From Endomychus coccineus (lineage: Eukaryota; Arthropoda; Insecta; Coleoptera; Endomychidae), in contig OY294069.1 in the NCBI GenBank assembly GCA_958510875.1, positions 181,395,112-181,459,111 of the forward strand: 64,000 nt of DNA, written 5' to 3'. Made by a program: the position numbers and the translations under genes. Below, piece after piece: positions 1-11,045 of this stretch (its first letter is position 1; every line of letters begins with the position of its first letter). The notes below the pieces were generated by a model. That model worked only from the letters and a program-made list of their open reading frames with translations. It was not told the DNA's origin and did no database searches.

Positions 1-124
1 TAACGTCTTTTTGATGATTAACTATTAGTGTTACAATGTATCCACAGTGTTAACTCTTTTATTGTTTGAAAGATCTCTTGATTAAAATCGCCATGATAAT
101 CTGGGAGTTTTTGAACCAAATCTT

Positions 125-375
125 TTAAATCGGACGCACCCTAGAAGTATCTTTGCCTGCCTTGAACCACTGATGGGATCTTTTATTGATTATTTCTTTC
201 CTGAGTTTTTCAAGTATTGTGGTGGCCCTTATTCGGCAGGAGGGTTCAGGTTCCAGAAATGTTGTATCGGCCCCTTTTTGCAAGTTCGTCTGCTTTTGCG
301 TTACCTTCCTATCCGGTGTGTCCTGGACTCCATAGGGGGGTAATTGCATTTTTCTTGCTTAGTAACCCATATAAT
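125..375 (-). pseudogene. Non-LTR retrotransposon RNase H remnant
   Basis: The minus strand encodes the end of an RNase H domain of Jockey/R1-type retrotransposons. A 'WSPGHTG' motif is followed by 'EGNAKADELAK' and then, after a frame change, by 'KGADTTFLEPEPSC', the usual text after the last catalytic Asp. At least one stop and one frameshift separate the pieces, so it is dead. No RT domain is visible next to it. Confidence 0.6.
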
Positions 376-775
376 TTCCAATGAGAAATCTTTGTTGACA
401 TATTTCATTGGATCTCATCTTTATCTAAGGCCGTAGTCTCCTGTTTTTTTGTATATTTTCGTATTCAATTGAGACATTGACTAGTTTGTATTATGATATT
501 TGTCGGTGTTTTGTCGAGATTGTCGGAAATTAATTTTCTATTTATGCAACAGGAACTCCAGCTATTCCTAGAAGTGTTTACTTATATTGCGTGATGCAGC
601 TTGCCACGTTCCTAGCACGCGCGTTATTTCCCAACTAGATTTTCTTGAATTGGCTGTGAACAACGAAGAAAATAATTATCCTTGTTAAAGTCATTTGCAA
701 TTAGTGATAAATCAACATTCCATGTACATTATATAAAAAATTCTCGGGAATTAGGTCACATTAACACTCTGTTAT
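376..775. other. AT-rich spacer without recognisable gene
   Basis: I see no coding sequence, RNA gene or clear repeat between the RNase H remnant and the first Penelope-like element. Confidence 0.4.
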
Positions 776-1104
776 AAATGTTCGTCTTTACGTACGTTTC
801 GGTCTCACGACCATCATCAGAAGACTTATTTTGTTGAAAAGGGGGTTAACTAAAACTAAATAGCACAAGCGTCCATATCGCACAATCTTCAATCAAAAAG
901 CTCACGCCGTCGAAACGAACAGAACCACGAATAATCGAAAATTGTATCGTTAATATTAAAGTATAGATTTTTTGTAACAAGAAACCACTGTTAAGTAATA
1001 TTCTCATAATGTACAAACGCATATTGCTATGGTCTCAAAGCAACTGAAGTTCGAAGCTATTTGTTTGTAATAACTCGACCCAGATGTAGATTTATGACGT
1101 ACTT
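776..1104. repeat. PLE-1 left inverted terminal repeat
   Basis: It is the reverse complement of 2494-2796, with an extra ~60-bp segment at 909-968. It contains the minus-strand hammerhead-like motif at 784-825. The inner end stops where the RT-coding text begins. Confidence 0.88.
784..825 (-). ncRNA. Hammerhead-ribozyme-like motif, PLE-1 left arm
   Basis: Read on the minus strand, the core is CTGATGA, one extra T, stem II GGTC-GTGA-GACC with a GNRA-type loop, then GAAA. Stem III is the self-complementary ACGTACGT and the cleavage triplet is GTA. A five-pair stem I forms between GTCTT before the core and AAGAC after it. Hammerheads are established in Penelope-like elements. The unpaired base between A9 and stem II departs from the textbook fold, so catalytic activity is not certain. 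Confidence 0.75.
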
Positions 1105-2394
1105 GAAAAGCAACGGAATTGAAATGAAGATAACGTTGAGACCAGACTTCTTTAGTAAATCAAGGAGTTTTTATTTTTCCATCTGCATCATGCCTAATGG
1201 TCATATAAATATACCTGTCGTTTTGGCATTAAATTGCATCAAAAAACGTTGGCCAGAGATTAAAAACCACACACCTCTTGATCAATCGGATTTTATAAAT
1301 GCGGTAAAGTTTTGTTTAGAATGCACTTATTTTCAGTACGGTGAGCAATATTTTGGACAAATTTTCGGCACAGCAATGGGATCTCCTATTTCAGCTACCA
1401 TTGCTAACCTCGTTATGGAATGCCTAGAGGAATCTGTTATGAATTCATTAGATTTTCAGCCTGTATTCTTTAAACGGTATGTAGATGATTGCTTTATGTG
1501 TGTTCCCAACGATAAAATTCAATATGTGATTAATAAATTTAACAATTTCCATTGTAAGCTTCAATTCACTTGTGAAATAGAAATAAACAATAACATTAAT
1601 TTTCTAGATATGACCATTAGGCATGATGCAGATGGAAAAATAAAAACTTCTTGGTTTACTAAAGAAGTCTGGTCTCAACGTTATCTTCATTTCAATTCCG
1701 TTGCACCAGCTTGTTATAAAAAAGTGTCATAAACAGCCTCACAGACCGCGCGGTAAAATTATCCCACGCAGAGGACCATCCCAAAAATTTAAAAATTGTT
1801 CGTAATGCATTGGAAATGAATGGCTACCCAAAAACTTTCTACAATCCTATCATTAAAGAGAGAATAAACAAAATCTATAATGGTTCTTCTTATAAAAATA
1901 ACATAACAGGTAATACAGACAATTATATAACTTTACCATACATTCCGGAGACATCAGAAAAAATTAAGAAATGTTTGAAAAAGTACGATATAAATGTTGC
2001 GCATAAACCTACTAACTGTGTTGGGAAATATTTCTCAAATCTAAAACCTGTAATACCTAAAGATAAACAAACCCACACAGTATATAAATTGAATAGTTTA
2101 GATTGTGATGGAACTTATACTGGAATCTCTAAACAATATTTACAAAAAAGAATGTACGGCCATGAGTATAGCACAAGAAATAATAACTTAGAAAATTCCA
2201 CCGCCCTTGCTAAGCACTGTTTTGATTATAACCATCAATTTGATTACAAAAATGTTAATATTTCAACTAAAGAAACCAATTATTATAAAAGATCTATCCT
2301 GGAGATGATTCACATAAAAAGGGATTCAAATTCTGTAAATCATAGGAATGATATTCAGGGATTGTGTCAGATTTATACTAACTTGATTAATTGA
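1061..2394 (+). pseudogene. Penelope-like RT plus GIY-YIG endonuclease, frameshifted
   Basis: This reverse transcriptase copies element RNA at a nicked target; the GIY-YIG nuclease is thought to make the nick. The first open segment (1061-1732) carries the RT palm: 'GTAMGSPISATIANLVME' followed by the catalytic 'RYVDD' box and 'NFLDMTI'. A one-base slip in a run of six A's near 1717-1723 moves the frame. Reading resumes as 'NSLTDRAVKLSHAE' and continues to 2394. The second part has a GIY-YIG-like module, 'YKLNSLDCDGTYTGISKQ' with 'RMYGHE'. The N-terminal RT motifs are absent and the first ~15 residues come from the inverted repeat, so the apparent start is artificial. Confidence 0.85.
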
Positions 2395-2493
2395 AACTCT
2401 TGCAAATTCCTACATACGTCTTTATAATGTTAAAAATATATTTTAGGAAGAACGCTTAAAGTAAACTAAATTCCAATGCAGGTCTAAAACCTT

Positions 2494-2796
2494 TTCAAGT
2501 ACGTCATAAATCGACATCTGGGTCGAGTTATTACAAACAAATAGCTTCGAACTTCAGTTGCTTTGAGACCATAGCAATATGCGTTTGTACATTATGAGAA
2601 TATTACTTAACAGTGGTTTCTTGTTACAAAAAATCGGCGTGAGCTTTTTGATTGAAGATTGTGCGATATGGACGCTTGTGCTATTTAGTTTTAGTTAACC
2701 CCCTTTTTAACAAAATAAGTCTTCTGATGATGGTCGTGAGACCGAAATGTACGTAAAGACGAACATTTATAACAGATTGTTAATGTGACCTAATTC
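2494..2796. repeat. PLE-1 right inverted terminal repeat
   Basis: It is the inverted copy of 776-1104 lacking the 60-bp block, and it carries the plus-strand hammerhead-like motif at 2719-2760. Confidence 0.88.
2719..2760 (+). ncRNA. Hammerhead-ribozyme-like motif, PLE-1 right arm
   Basis: Same architecture as the left-arm motif: stem I GTCTT/AAGAC, core CTGATGA, extra T, stem II GGTC-GTGA-GACC, GAAA. Stem III differs from the left copy by one C-to-T change, turning a C-G pair into a U-G wobble, so the fold is kept. It lies on the coding strand of the element, as expected for processing its transcript. Confidence 0.72.
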
Positions 2797-3288
2797 CTGA
2801 GAATTTTTTATTTAATTCATACTGGGTCAAGAATCTTATTATATTATTATTCCATGTACATGTTCTTCGAACATTTATAGTAGAAGGGGAATATGATTTG
2901 GCTCATACCTGAGAACCTATTATTATTTTGTTCATTGATGTGATTTTGTTAGTTACCAAAGAGATGCGGGCTGACAGGCCTATTGTGCTACTCTCCATGT
3001 GATAACTGGTTCTCAGTTATCAGTCTTCTTGAAAAAATCAAGTATCTGTATGGTTTCCGCACCGCTGACTCTAATTGGTGACATCTTATTGCCACCAAAG
3101 TGTTTTCATCTGCCTTAATCAACAGTGGGACATTGACACACTACACATTATGACGGGACTAGCTCTTGAAGATGAACGAGTAGAAAAGAAAAAACACCCC
3201 AAAATATTTCAGACCAATATTCTTCCAGAAGGTTACGAATATCATTCAAGGGCAGTCATTATAGTGTCAAAGGCAGTAAGAGAATCAA

Positions 3289-3770
3289 TCAATCAAAACG
3301 GGGGCTAGTGGCGCTGAAGGAAACCCATTTGGTCAATTCATCAACCACTTTGTTTCCCTTCATGCCAGATTTGGCGGGTACCCACACTAGCTGGAGTTTG
3401 TTACTTCTGACTAATTCAGCCATGGTTTCCGTACACTCCAAGATAAGCCTAGAAGTCACTCTATGGGCATGAAGTGCGCCCTCGACCGCTCGACTGTCAG
3501 TGCAGATGTAGATACGCCTACTTCGGTAGTTTATTCTCAGGTTTTCCAGGACAAAGGTCCGTATTGCACAGACCAAATTCTGTAAAACGGTTTTGTGGGT
3601 ACCTAGGGGAACTGAAATCTCCCTTCTGGGCTTACACGAGTCAACTCCGGCTCCGCCAGCCTCGCCAATCTTGGACCAGACCCAGTTTCCGTTTCCTCGT
3701 GAAAAGAACCACTTCAGGATTCACCCTGAGGCCCTGGCCCCAGCGAGCCAGAATAAAGGGGCAATGACAG
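3289..3770 (-). pseudogene. Jockey/R1-like RT tail plus RNase H remnant
   Basis: Minus-strand remnant. At the high-coordinate side 'GLRVNPEVVLFTRKRKL' is the RT thumb region. After a deletion the RNase H domain follows: 'YICTDSRAVEGALHAHRVTS' carries the catalytic Asp and 'LVWVPAKSGMKGNKVVDELT' the His/Asp box (WVPGHSG degraded to WVPAKSG). Frames change between the parts, so it is not functional. Confidence 0.7.
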
Positions 3771-3873
3771 TCTATTTTATGCGACTATTCTGTGGTAAAT
3801 TTTGATAGTTCATGTGACAGCAAGTGTCAGTATAAAACAGAGCTGTGACCATTTGAAAAAAATTTCAATATAA

Positions 3874-6274
3874 TATAGAGTCATTCCACGTCAGAACAGC
3901 AACGCTCAATGGGTCAACATCTCCGATTTCGTTCAAATTTTGGGGATAGGTTCTCATTACCGAAAAAATAAGATCCTGGAAATTTCAGGTCGATAGGAGA
4001 TAAAATTTTGGATATATCGGGCAATAAAAAAATTTGGCTAATTTTAACGTCAAAAAATTCAAAATCAATTTTCTTTGCTATAAATGAGCTTTTAGTACCA
4101 AAAAATATTTGGAAAATCCCAAATTGATAGGAAATTTTCCCAGGAATCCGATTAAGTGAGAATATCTAGCGTATTTAGCAGACGCATGCGCAAAAAACTC
4201 GAAAAACTCGAAAATATCATTTTTTATTTAAAAATTCAGCTGCTGCCACTTCGATTTTCTCAAAATTTTCAGGAAAGGTAGCTGAAACCATGTACTTTCA
4301 TGTAAAATCTGCGGATTCATGCTCTTCATATGAAAATTTTCGTCAAAAGACCGAAAATACGGAAATTTGATATTTTTTATTTTTATCGTTATATTTTGGT
4401 ACGATGAGCATTGTAGAATTCAACCATAATTCAATAGAATTAAAAAAATAGGTTAATAAAATTTGAAATTAATTTTATTTAAATAATTCAATTTAACAGA
4501 ACGTGAAAAAAATATTTAAATCCAAGAAAAGTTGCAGTCACAGGTCTATAGATTTGATGTTTTAAAACTTTTCTAAATAATTTTCATATTTTTTTATTCG
4601 GTTTAATTTCCCACAGGATAATTTATTTAACAATGTTGTGTGATATTATGAATACATTTAAAAATTCAATATCAATTTTTGTAAATAATCAAATGAACAT
4701 TTTTTAAATTAACAATATCCTAATACAAATGAGAAACAGTTGTGAGAGTAGTAATACCCAATCTTAAGTACAGTAAATTATAATAATCATATTGGTCACA
4801 TAATTTATTTTTTGAAAAACTGTTCAAATTTACTTTTTGTTTGTCCGTATAATTTTATTTCAACATAATTCTTCACAGTTTCCACTGTGACATTTGACAG
4901 TATGAAATTGTAACCAATATTTAAATTTCTATCGGACTACATGTATTTATTTTTACCTATTTGGTCCATGATTGATATTTCAGCTTCAAGCATATCATCG
5001 TTCGTTTTGATAACGAAACCAAGGTTCCATGTTTTGTCAACTATGAAACTAACATATGTATTGGATACCCAATTGTAAATGTTTTTATTTAACAAATCAA
5101 ATATCAGTTCATTCTTTTCGTCATTTCCAATAATTTTACAAGCAATTATTCCATCTGACTTTGGAATGAATCTGTGAAAGCTTCAATGATTTCTGAATTC
5201 CGGATGAGGTGGATTTTTGTTCTGTAAATCAAGAACGGTTCTATTGATTTCATATCATTTTTACAAAAATCAAATCTCTTGCTGTGAGGATTTGATTCGT
5301 CTTTGAACGTCGCAAGCTTTCTCTTGCTGCTTGTCTTTTTAAACTGCCACCAATACCATCACAAGCAGATTTAACATGCGATGTGGCAAAAAAATTCCAA
5401 TTTCCTGTCAGACCATGTTTTTTTTTCTGACGAGTTAAACGTAAAAAACTCTTACAGTTTTTATATTGCCCAGCACATCCATCCTTGAAATATTCAAGCA
5501 ATTTTTGGAAAATGATTTTCGATATAATCAATCACGTATTTAATAAAAGTTTGCACCATTGCATTGTAATGCTTCAAATCTTCTGTGAAAAAACAAAGAG
5601 ATTTGTGATTAATAACACCTTCGCTATTTTTTGTATACATCACGACTGGATGTACAATACAAGTATTTCTGGCCCAGTAATGGCTTTGAACTTTGTCCTG
5701 GATAACGAATATATTATTTTCAGCAAAATCCATACCGACTACATTGTTAAATAAATTTTCCTGTGGGAAATCACATCGTACTTAAATATGACGATAAAAA
5801 TAAAAAATTATAAATTTCCGTATTTTCGGTCTGGATCCGCAGATTTTACATGAAAGAACATGGTTTCAGCTACCTTCCCTGAAAATTTTGATAGAATCGA
5901 AGTGGCAGCAGCTGAGTTATGAATTTTTAAATAAAAAATGATATTTTTGAGTTTTTCGAGTTTTTTGCGCATGCGTCAGCTAAATACGCTAGATATGCTC
6001 ACTTAATCGGATTCCTGGGAAAATTTCCTATCGATTTGGGCTTTTCCAAATATTTTTTTGGTCCTAAAAGCTCAGAAATTTGATTTTAAATTTTTTTACA
6101 TTAAAATTGGCCAAATTTTTGTATTGCCCGATATTTCCAAAATTTTATCTCCTATCGACCTGAAATTTTCAGGATCTTATTTTTTCGGTAATGAGAACCT
6201 ATCCCCAAAATTTGAACGAAATCGGAGATGTTGACCCATTGACCTTTGCTGTTCTGACGTGGAACGACTCTATA
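3874..6274. mobile_element. 2.4-kb long-inverted-repeat DNA transposon
   Basis: The outer ~500 bp on each side are inverted copies (about 3874-4395 and 5785-6274). The outermost matching bases are TATAGAGTC then TTCCACGTCAGAACAGC, with a few substitutions between arms. The interior holds a degenerate transposase-like gene on the minus strand (4950-5765). I do not assign a superfamily; target-site duplication cannot be separated from the TATA ends. Confidence 0.78.
4950..5765 (-). pseudogene. Transposase-like protein of unassigned superfamily, frameshifted
   Basis: The minus strand reads 'NNVVGMDFAENNIFVIQD' and then 'SLCFFTEDLKHYNAM'. A frame shift at about 5494-5531 leads into 'YFKDGCAGQYKNCKSFL' and 'FFATSHVKSACDGIGGSLKR'. 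Further degraded text continues to about 4950 ('WVSNTYVSFIVDKTWNLGF'). The acidic residues in D-F-A-E-N, K-D-G-C-A-G-Q and C-D-G-I-G-G are the sort of positions a DDE nuclease would use. I recognise this pattern from repeated uncharacterised arthropod and cnidarian proteins but cannot name the family. It lies wholly inside a long-inverted-repeat element, so transposase is the best inference. Confidence 0.6.
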
Positions 6275-8394
6275 ACGTATTTCATTAGTAATCATTTCCA
6301 ATATATTTTCTGTTCCTACAATCATTTACATTTGACCAGCAGGAGTGTCCGAACTATTTTTGCAACAAAAGTGAGGGATGTCACTCACATTTCAGTAAGA
6401 TTGCACATATAATAATTATATGAAACACACCTAAGCAAATGGTTTTAATAATATTTGAACAACGTATCCTGTTCCACCCAACATCAATTACACCTCATGA
6501 AAATAGGTCCTTCCTAAATATACTCTCAGGCAAGATATTCTAATAATGTACAACTTTCATGAAGATTGGATCGTTTCCATTTGAAACAATTCGCTATTCA
6601 TTTCTATAAGGAATGTGGAAATGCATATTTGAAAATCGTATCGTTCGTATCATCTGTGTCAGTCCTAATAACCATATTTGGTATCTATTGATTCAGTAGT
6701 AATATCAATTTATTGATAAGTCCAAAGTTTATGAAGTTGCGTGCTATGATTCGATCATAATGCATGCCTAAATTAGATGCACGGACCAATGTATTAGCTA
6801 CAAACATTTGCAGAACTTGCATAAAATCGAAAATTCAACGTAAACAACGGCTCCAACCAAACGACGACCTCCGTTCATTATCATAACTGATATTAGTGTA
6901 TATGTTATGACTAATGTACAAATTTGACTAGTTTAAAAACTAGCTGGATAATTTATAAATAAACCAAACCGTTGGCTATTTTGTTAGGAAAGGCAAGAGA
7001 ATGAGAATGCCCCAGTGTGGTGAAACGATTTGTAAGCATTATTTTTAAATTAAATGTTACATATTTTTTGTAAAAGTTTGAGCTTAAGCCAACGTCCGAT
7101 ATATTAACCAACTATAGATATATTACTTTGATACTTAAGAAATTTAAAATAGCTAGATAATTCAGAAGCCATACGCGGCAATCTGGTTAATATGAAAACC
7201 ATAATTTCTAGTAGCACAAATTATCCAGTGCTTTAGCTAGCTTATGAATTAACCAATCAATTACCTGGCTAATTTAATAAGGTATTAATTGAAAGCTTCT
7301 CAGATAGAACAGTTTTCAAAGGAATCGTGCCCTTCATTGAGGTTATGCGATATATGGAAATAGACTTTCCTTTCCAAATTATGGCAGTGCAATAATTATA
7401 TTCAGAATTCAGTCGACAGAACTCTTTCACAGTAATGGATGCTTCCACGAAATTCAATTAATCCATATTCCCCAAACATTCTACTTCAACATCTAGCCAT
7501 TTTGCGTGCTTTATTCGCCATTTCGAGATCACGCACTCTAATTTTTTATGATTTATTATTGATATTGGCAGTAAGTGACTATTCTCGAACGGATTCTATG
7601 AAGAATAATGGTGCTTTTACATGTATCTATCTAAAACTGACCTTAATGTAAAACTATGGTTTTGATAATATATTGAACCTGTATTGGCACTCCCTGATTA
7701 TTTCCTAATTTCTTCGATAACTCATATCGGATGAGAAACACCCACAAAGCTCTTGCATAAATAACCAGTGGCATGACCATTAATAACATTTAGTCATTAT
7801 GACAATCGCAATTTATTAATCACTGCATTTTTAACGTGGGTGCGGTATTATATTGTAGCATAACAATGGAAATTATAAACTGTCTAAGCTCTTTTAAGAA
7901 GTCGTTCTTTTTGTTGAGAATGATCGACGTTTCGATTCCCAAATTGTTCTTCCGGACAGTTCACTGGGAACATTATTCGAACATCGATGTTTTACTCCTT
8001 ACTTCTGTTTCAATCTATATATATCTATACATACTGATTTGAATGAAAAGGCAATACGCATTACTACTTTAGCAATTTGTTCTAAATTCTTACACATGTA
8101 TATATCGAAGGAATGAAAGTTTTTGATTAAAAATATCCAACAGTAAAAAAAAACTATATGAGATATGTAATATAATATGATTTACTTCACACTAGCATTG
8201 AATTAATTGGAAAATCATGTATCCTAAGACCACAAAGAACACCTAGTTGTGTATTTGATGGTTGGACTTTCATAAATCCAATCACACTTTTTCAAATAAA
8301 ACTTATGATGGTTTTGGTATTAACTTGTTGAAAATTGATATCTATAGTTTCAATAAAAAATACAATCGTAATGCATTTTCATAAGCTTCGTTTT
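6275..8394. other. AT-rich spacer with one PLE end fragment
   Basis: No gene recognised. The only identifiable piece is 7006-7090, which matches the terminal sequence of the PLE at 10153-12724 (CAGTGTGGTGAAAC and the following AT-rich tail). Confidence 0.45.
7006..7090 (+). repeat. PLE-2 terminal fragment
   Basis: It matches 12650-12725 around CAGTGTGGTGAAAC, TTTGTNAGCATT and TAAATTAAATGTTA. The 5' half of the hammerhead-like core is degraded here. Confidence 0.6.
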
Positions 8395-8930
8395 TATTAA
8401 ACAAAACTTGAAAAACCCAATGTTAGCACATCTTTTAGAACAAATAATACGGTAGGCAAATATGTTAAAAACAACAAAGATAAGAATAAAAAAGATCAAG
8501 AATCAGCAGTATACAAGGTAGAGTGTGAAGATTGTGATAAATTATATACAGGACAGACAGGAAGATCTTTCAAAACTAGAATTAAAGAACATTTTAATTT
8601 GAACAAAGGATATTCAAAAGTTGTAAACCTTATTGAAGAAGCTGATCATCATTTCAGAGATGATTGCGAGATTCTCCGTAAGTCAGTTGAAGGTAGAATA
8701 TTATAAACTTAGAGAAAATTGAAATTAATAAGTTTAAAAATACAGGAAACCTTTTAAATGATCAGAAAGACTCCATTATTAATAAATTTATTTGTAAGTA
8801 ACTCTTATCCTACTGCACACGTACCTCACTCATCCCCTCTTTTCAATCTTAGTTTTAATATTTAAAGAATAAACCATAGTTTGCAAAATCATTGTTTGAT
8901 AAAGCCACCGTGTGGTGAAATATGTCACCT
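8395..8930 (+). pseudogene. PLE GIY-YIG endonuclease remnant and 3' end
   Basis: The plus strand reads 'SAVYKVECEDCDKLYTGQTG', then 'RSFKTRIKEHFNLN', the GIY-YIG nuclease of Penelope-like elements with its conserved Arg and EH residues. Downstream the frame decays. At 8894-8926 a hammerhead-like end (TTGATAA, stem GCCAC/GTGGT, GAAA, GTC) of the PLE-2 type marks the element end. It lies just upstream of the first visible nompC exon. Confidence 0.75.
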
Positions 8931-9079
8931 TTTGTGTGTGTTTTTTTACTAAAACTATAAATATGATTAATTCCTTCAATAATTTTCAGCATAGATCAAC
9001 TCCCAGTTTGTTTCTCATAAATGCGTCAACAAGTGTTACATTTCATTTCATTGTGTTTTAACTTCTTTTTTTTTTGCAG

Positions 9080-9181
9080 GACAACTACAATGTGCTTCAC
9101 ATATCGGCCATGTATTCCAGGGAAGATGTAGTCAAACTTCTTCTGACGAAACGTGGAGTCGATCCTTACTCTACAGGGGGT
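9080..9181 (+). CDS. nompC: nompC exon (ankyrin), first in window
   Basis: An ankyrin-repeat exon of the TRPN channel NOMPC, 34 codons, phase 0 in and out. The acceptor is a long T tract with TTGCAG; the donor is GT|GTAAGT. Text such as 'DNYNVLHISAMYSREDVV' and 'KRGVDPYSTGG' is nearly unchanged from other insect NOMPC proteins. It starts inside the ankyrin array, so N-terminal exons must lie left of the window; I found none in 1-9079. Confidence 0.93.
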
Positions 9182-9858
9182 GTAAGTACAACCCGTTTCT
9201 CAAAACACCTAGTTACATTTCCATCATTCGAGACGGATGGACAATCATGTCCATCGCAGCGATCTGCAAACGTAAGCAAAATCATGAATTTCATGATGAG
9301 TTTTCACTTTTTGCAATTGTTGACATAGTCATATGAGTTATAATGAGTTACAGAAGCTCGAAACATTTTGTTAATATACTTTAAACATTCATAACAGATT
9401 ATCAGAACATACATCACCTAACTTTGTTTATTGGCTTGCCATAAAACTCCAAACTAGGAATAATAATACAGCTACATTGCATGTTCCAAGCGATGAAAAT
9501 CAACACCAAAACTAGACAATAAATTGTGACTTTCTTTTATTAAAATCTAAATTGTTGAAAGTTACTATGGAAACATACACATTTCAATGTGCAAGTACGC
9601 GAATTTCAAAGGATCAGTTTGAAGCAAACTTGCTCCAATAGCAAAGTCAGTATTTTTATGTAGTTGTTGCTCCTATGTAGTGAGTATTTTCGTTTTTATC
9701 TTTCCATTCGAGTATCATGGTACACTGTGTGAGTTGTTCTATGCACTGTGCAGATATTGTATTTGTAAACAGAGCATATAATAATTACATGGGGCAAAAT
9801 CCTATGAAAGAAGTGGCTTTGTAGTAGTTATCTTATCAATTATTTATTTTTGTTGCAG

Positions 9859-9975
9859 AGTAGGAACCAAACTGCAGTACATTTGGTAGCTTCCAGACAA
9901 ACTGGTACTGCTACAGCAATTTTGAGAGCACTTCTAGTGACTGCTGGTAAAGACATAAGACTGAAACCTGACGGG
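9859..9975 (+). CDS. nompC: nompC exon (ankyrin)
   Basis: 39 codons, phase 0 on both sides, acceptor TTGCAG|AGT and donor GGG|GTGAGT. It encodes 'SRNQTAVHLVASRQTGTATA' through 'GKDIRLKPDG', continuing directly from the preceding exon as in other insects. The next intron, 9976-22593, is 12.6 kb and contains a PLE, two further repeats and an antisense receptor gene. Confidence 0.94.
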
Positions 9976-10152
9976 GTGAGTTTGAAACATTTTATTCGTC
10001 AGATGCCTAATTATTTTATAGATGACAATAATTTTATTTTCTTTCAATGCCAAAATTTTAAATTATACGAAATTAAAATATAATTTAGAACATCCCCACT
10101 AATATTAAAATATAATTAATAAAATGAGTGCCCTACAAACTAATAAAAACCA

Positions 10153-11045
10153 CTCAAATTTTACACAAAACTTTTAACATTTAATTTAAAAATGCTGACA
10201 AATTGTTTCACCACACTGTGGCATTATCAAAGCGAGGAGTTATCAACTAAAGCTAAATCTAAAAATATGACCTTAAATATCAGGGATCAGAATGTGGTGC
10301 AAATTGAGGGATGGGGGTGGATAATGGTGGGAGTGTGTTTACAAAATTGTTAACAAGCGGTGAATTATATGTGTCGATTTGATCATTTAATATTACATTA
10401 TTATTGTTTTTTGCGTGTTTCAAAATTTCTATGGATTCTAATATATTAAGTTTATGTCCTTTTTCCTGAATATGTAGAATATCAGGATTAAGGGTGAAAT
10501 TGTGGTTATGTTCTAACAGGTGATTTGCGTAATTAGAGTCTTCTTTTTTGAGCCTGTAACTTCTCAAATGTTCATTGAACCTTACGCTGAAACTGCGTCC
10601 AGTTTGTCCTATGTACAAAGCACTACAGTCATCACATCTCAGTCTGTAAACTCCAGATTTCTTTAAGTTATCTTTTTTAGATTTCGAGTTATTAATATAC
10701 GAGCATAGGTTATTTGTTGTTTTAAAGGCGACGTTTTTATTCTGTTTTTTAAGGAATTGAGATATTTTTAGTGAATGTTTACCTAAATATGTTAGACATG
10801 TGAAATTTGATTTTGTATTATTATTAATTTGCGGATAAATTATGCTTAAGGCTTTTTTATTGAGTTTATTTTGGAGTATTTTATTGATTATCTTGACATT
10901 ATAACCGTTATTTTTGGCAATATCTACGATTCTGTTTAATTCTAAATGGAAATTATCTTTACTTAATGGGACATTAATTAATCTATGTATCATACAATTA
11001 TATGCTGCTAGCTTATGTGATTGTGGATGTAAAGAAGTGTTGTGT
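10153..11045. repeat. PLE-2 left 893-bp inverted arm
   Basis: Reverse complement of 11832-12724. It contains the GIY-YIG-coding 3' half of the element on the minus strand and the minus-strand hammerhead-like end. Confidence 0.9.
10194..10233 (-). ncRNA. Hammerhead-like motif, PLE-2 left end
   Basis: Minus-strand mirror of 12644-12683: core TTGATAA, extra T, stem II GCCAC/GTGGT, GAAA, stem III ACAA/TTGT, cleavage triplet GTC, short stem I GCT/AGC. Confidence 0.5.

Larger units (their letters stand above)
776..2796 (+). mobile_element. Fold-back Penelope-like element (PLE-1)
   Basis: A roughly 2-kb element has an internally deleted Penelope-type RT/GIY-YIG coding region flanked by inverted copies of its terminal repeat. 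The left arm (776-1104) and right arm (2494-2796) match base for base over long stretches, except for a ~60-bp block at 909-968 missing from the right arm. Each arm carries a hammerhead-ribozyme-like motif, pointing outward on opposite strands. Inverted terminal copies are a known result of Penelope-type target-primed integration with template switching. The ORF is frameshifted and lacks the N-terminal RT motifs, so this copy is non-autonomous. Confidence 0.88.

Noticed and set aside
1..9079. Searched for the missing 5' exons of nompC.
   Set aside because: No ankyrin-type LHxA text with splice sites was found; the region is filled with transposon remnants, so the 5' exons probably lie upstream.
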